Of a stretch of 64,000 bases of DNA, positions 61,365 to 64,000 are shown one piece after another. Source of the DNA: Ceratotherium simum simum (lineage: Eukaryota; Chordata; Mammalia; Perissodactyla; Rhinocerotidae); NCBI RefSeq assembly GCF_000283155.1, contig NW_004454283.1:810854-874853 (forward strand). Reading direction: 5' to 3'. Both the position numbers and the translations under genes were made by a program. The notes under the pieces were generated by a model. It was not told where the DNA came from. It saw only the letters and a program-made list of their open reading frames with translations, and ran no database searches. The stretch's first letter is position 1. Each line of letters opens with the position of its first letter.

Positions 61365-64000
61365 CTACAAGACACAACATGGAGGCTGCTCTCACGGAGC
61401 ATTGTACGACCGTGCACTTGCAGGTGGTGCTCAAAGTGGTGACCGCCCAATGCCGTCCTGGAGTCAATGCTGGTCCAAGATGCAGTTTCACCAGTCCGTG
61501 GTGAAATGAGAAAAATAAAACACAACAGTGAGCTTTTCAGAAACCAATTTTCATAATGCTAATTTATTCTAGGATGACATCTTTCCTACTATTTTTAGAA
61601 TTAAAATGCCCTTTCTTTTACAAAATGAAGACAATAATAAATAATAGATGATAGGTTTAACTTAAAAAAATAATATGCTTGCCCTGGTATAATAAAAAAT
61701 GTGGGCAAACCCTAACTTTTTTGAAATGCTACTGACCAACAAAATTCAAAAACCTGGGAGTGACTGCTTTGAAGTAGGGCCATTTCTGAAGGGAAGGGCC
61801 TGTAAATCATCTTGCCTGGGGTGACAGAATACAGGGAGTCCCTTGCTGACACACACTCAACTACTCCCACTCCCTGACTCTGAGGTCTTTAAGGATAGAG
61901 ATAACACCCTATTCAGGGCTGTATCCCCAGGGCCAGCACAGGGCTGGGCACATGGAGAGAAGACTGTGATAAAAGACTGTAGAATGCATTGAAGGCAGTG
62001 GGTGCTGACTCTGGAGAAGTCCTGACTCTGATTCCCGTGGGTGCTCCAACCTCTCAGGAACCACAGCTGTCGGAACCTGCCTCTTCCTAGAGTCCCTGCC
62101 TTACGGCATGAATCACAGTTACAATCTCTTACTCCCAACTCATGAAATTCTCTGAAGCTGTTCTAGTTCCCGTCCCACCTCTCTTCCAAGCCAAGTACCC
62201 AGCTTGAAGCACTGTCCACCTTCTCCCTAAGGACACCAGCAGAGGCCTCTGATGCAAACAGGACTCTCAAGGCTGTTGTGGCTGGGCCTTGGGCAAGGGG
62301 AGATGTGCTGCGTCTCTGGCTGGAAACTCAGTTCCCTACAGCCTATTTCGGGGCAGGTGTGGTATCTGTGCCACTTCTTCATAGATGCTGCTTTGTGACA
62401 TGGAATTCCAAGGTTCAGACAGCAAACTCACACAGTCTAACACAATAGATTTGCCAACTATCCAATATGGAAAACCAGACAATGCCGGTTGGCTTAAAAG
62501 AAAAGGACACAGTCAAGAAAAGATTCAATCACTTAACACACAACACATGTTTACCGAGTGCCTACTATGTGTCCAGCACTGTTCTGGTCCTAGGGATAGG
62601 GGCATGAGCACAACAAAGGTCCTACTGCATGGAACTAACCGAGTGGGGGAAAGAGACCATGAACACTGATATAATAGAATATCAGTCAGTAGTAAGTGTC
62701 AAAGAGAAAACTAAAAAGCAGGGTAAACGAACAGAGCATAACATGGGGAAGGAGGCAGGAGGGCAACTTTAGGAAGAAAGACCTCTCTGAGAGAGTGACA
62801 TTGAGCAAAGACCTGAAAGAAGCAAGAGAGGAAACCATGCAAAGATGTGGCAAAGTGTGTTGCAGGCTGAGGGCGCAGCAAGTGCAAGACCAGAAAAAAC
62901 AGCAGACTGGGGACAGAAGACACAAGAACAAATCCTTAGCTAATGGCTGGGCATGAATCCCAGTAAATTATCATCTCCAACCGAAGGGCCAAGATCTTTA
63001 AGGCTGAAGAAGAACTGATTTAGACAGAAGGAAAGGAAGTGCCTTTCATTGTTACAATCTGTGGCATACCTCAAGTCCCCTGGAACAGTAAAACTTGAGA
63101 CAGAAAACCTTGTAAAAAGAATTCTCTTTTCAAAAACTTTCCTACCCAAAGCTCAGCTGAAAGACTGCAGACAGACCAGTCGATCTACATTTCTTTCAGC
63201 TGCCACTGAAGGGACTCCTGCCTTAGTTAGGCGGTAATAAGCAAAATGGCCTTCGAAAGGCTCTCATAACCTTGAGATCTGAGTCAAATGTTTGACTTCC
63301 TTTTCATGTCTATCAATTCTTATTTCCTTCCTAAACTGTTTTCCCCGTTAAGAAATGAAATAGTCATGTGATTGAGAGGGGTCTTCAATTACCAACTACA
63401 ACCAAGGCAAGGCTAGTAAGTCCTTTGCCCTTGGTGTGTTCACAGATGATGTGTCCTGCACCTGAGCACACAAAGTAATTGGCATGTCACTTCCTTTTAT
63501 GCTATTCCCCAGTCCTCTTGGTTGAGGCACAGCAGGTATGGGACTAGGGCACGGGGTGGGAGGTAGGAGTGACTGGGTCTAGACAGGAACAGCTGCTCTT
63601 GGTAGCTGTATATAACATATCCCAGAGTCCAGATTATTCTTTTCTCTTCCTCCCCAAAGATTCAGGCTCACACAAGTTCAATGAATTATTTACAAACATT
63701 TCTTTTTGTCTATCTTTCCCTCCCAAGACATTTGCCTTTTCCATTTAGAGAGATCACTTCCATAAAAAACACTAAAAAGGTAAGCAGAAAAAAAAAATTC
63801 CCCCAAATACCCCATTGGAACCCCAGGGTGACCATTAGGCAAACAAAGACCTTGCTAACAAACACGATAAGGTAGACTCCCGATAAATGATAAACGAGAC
63901 CGAGGAAACACCAAATTGAGAAGATGTATCCAGACTTATTAACATTTAAGTCTCCTGTGGAGGAGGCGTTTTGTGGGTAGAATGTTTCTCCCCAAAAAGA
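61365..64000 (-). other. NR2C2: NR2C2 intron upstream of the first exon seen
   Basis: No NR2C2 exon encoding the expected N-terminus could be found. The region holds L2-like text near 61860-61990 (plus) and 62545-62670 (minus) and otherwise unique AT-rich intron sequence. Confidence 0.7.
62545..62670 (-). repeat. L2 LINE 3' fragment
   Basis: 'GAGTGCCTACTATGTGTCCA', 'GCACTGTTCTGGTCCTAGGG' and 'GGTCCTACTGCATGGAACTA' match the inverted L2 3' end. Confidence 0.65.

Overview
The window is nuclear DNA from a placental mammal. Large introns with canonical GT-AG boundaries separate short exons that encode three recognisable vertebrate proteins, and old MIR, L2 and L1 repeats are common. Many copies of a tRNA-headed SINE carry the 'GGGGCCGGCCC...GGCTTAGCGGTTAAG' head and the 'GTTAGCTCAGGGCTGATCTTCCTCAC' or 'ACAACTATCTACTGGGGCTTTGGGG' tails. 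These are typical of the ERE family, so a perissodactyl (horse, rhinoceros or tapir lineage) is the best guess. One run of exactly 100 N (11799-11898) is an assembly gap.

Layout, left to right: (1) 1-1133, the 5' part of an antisense L1 in an RBSN intron. (2) 1494-6459, plus strand, the last four coding exons of RBSN (rabenosyn-5), followed by a short 3' UTR with a poly(A) signal at 6640. (3) 6.7-13.7 kb, intergenic, with MIR, SINE, LTR-like (with the N gap) and L1/HAL1 remains. (4) 13994-31138, plus strand, the complete four-exon MRPS25 gene (mitochondrial ribosomal protein mS25, 173 residues) with a CpG-rich promoter and a perfect ZNF143-type motif. Its introns hold nested L1, LTR-like and SINE insertions. 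(5) 31.2-33.7 kb, the convergent 3' intergenic region. (6) 33.7-61.4 kb, minus strand, NR2C2 (orphan nuclear receptor TR4): a probable 6.3 kb 3' UTR, then eleven exons from the stop codon back to the N-terminal region, including one candidate 33-nt microexon. The first coding exon and the promoter lie beyond 64000.

The order RBSN, MRPS25, NR2C2, with the first two in tandem and NR2C2 convergent, is the arrangement I recall for human 3p25.1 in reverse orientation. The three genes are neighbours and do not form a pathway: RBSN acts in endosomal recycling, MRPS25 in mitochondrial translation, and NR2C2 is a nuclear transcription factor. Reading frames and splice phases are intact at every exon examined, so all three look functional.

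I found no unknown multi-gene system. The items most worth checking are the in-frame 33-nt microexon at the start of the NR2C2 ligand-binding domain, the SINE-free NR2C2 3' UTR with five PUMILIO-type sites, a tRNA-Glu-headed SINE with an RTE-like tail, and the loss of one NPF motif in RBSN.
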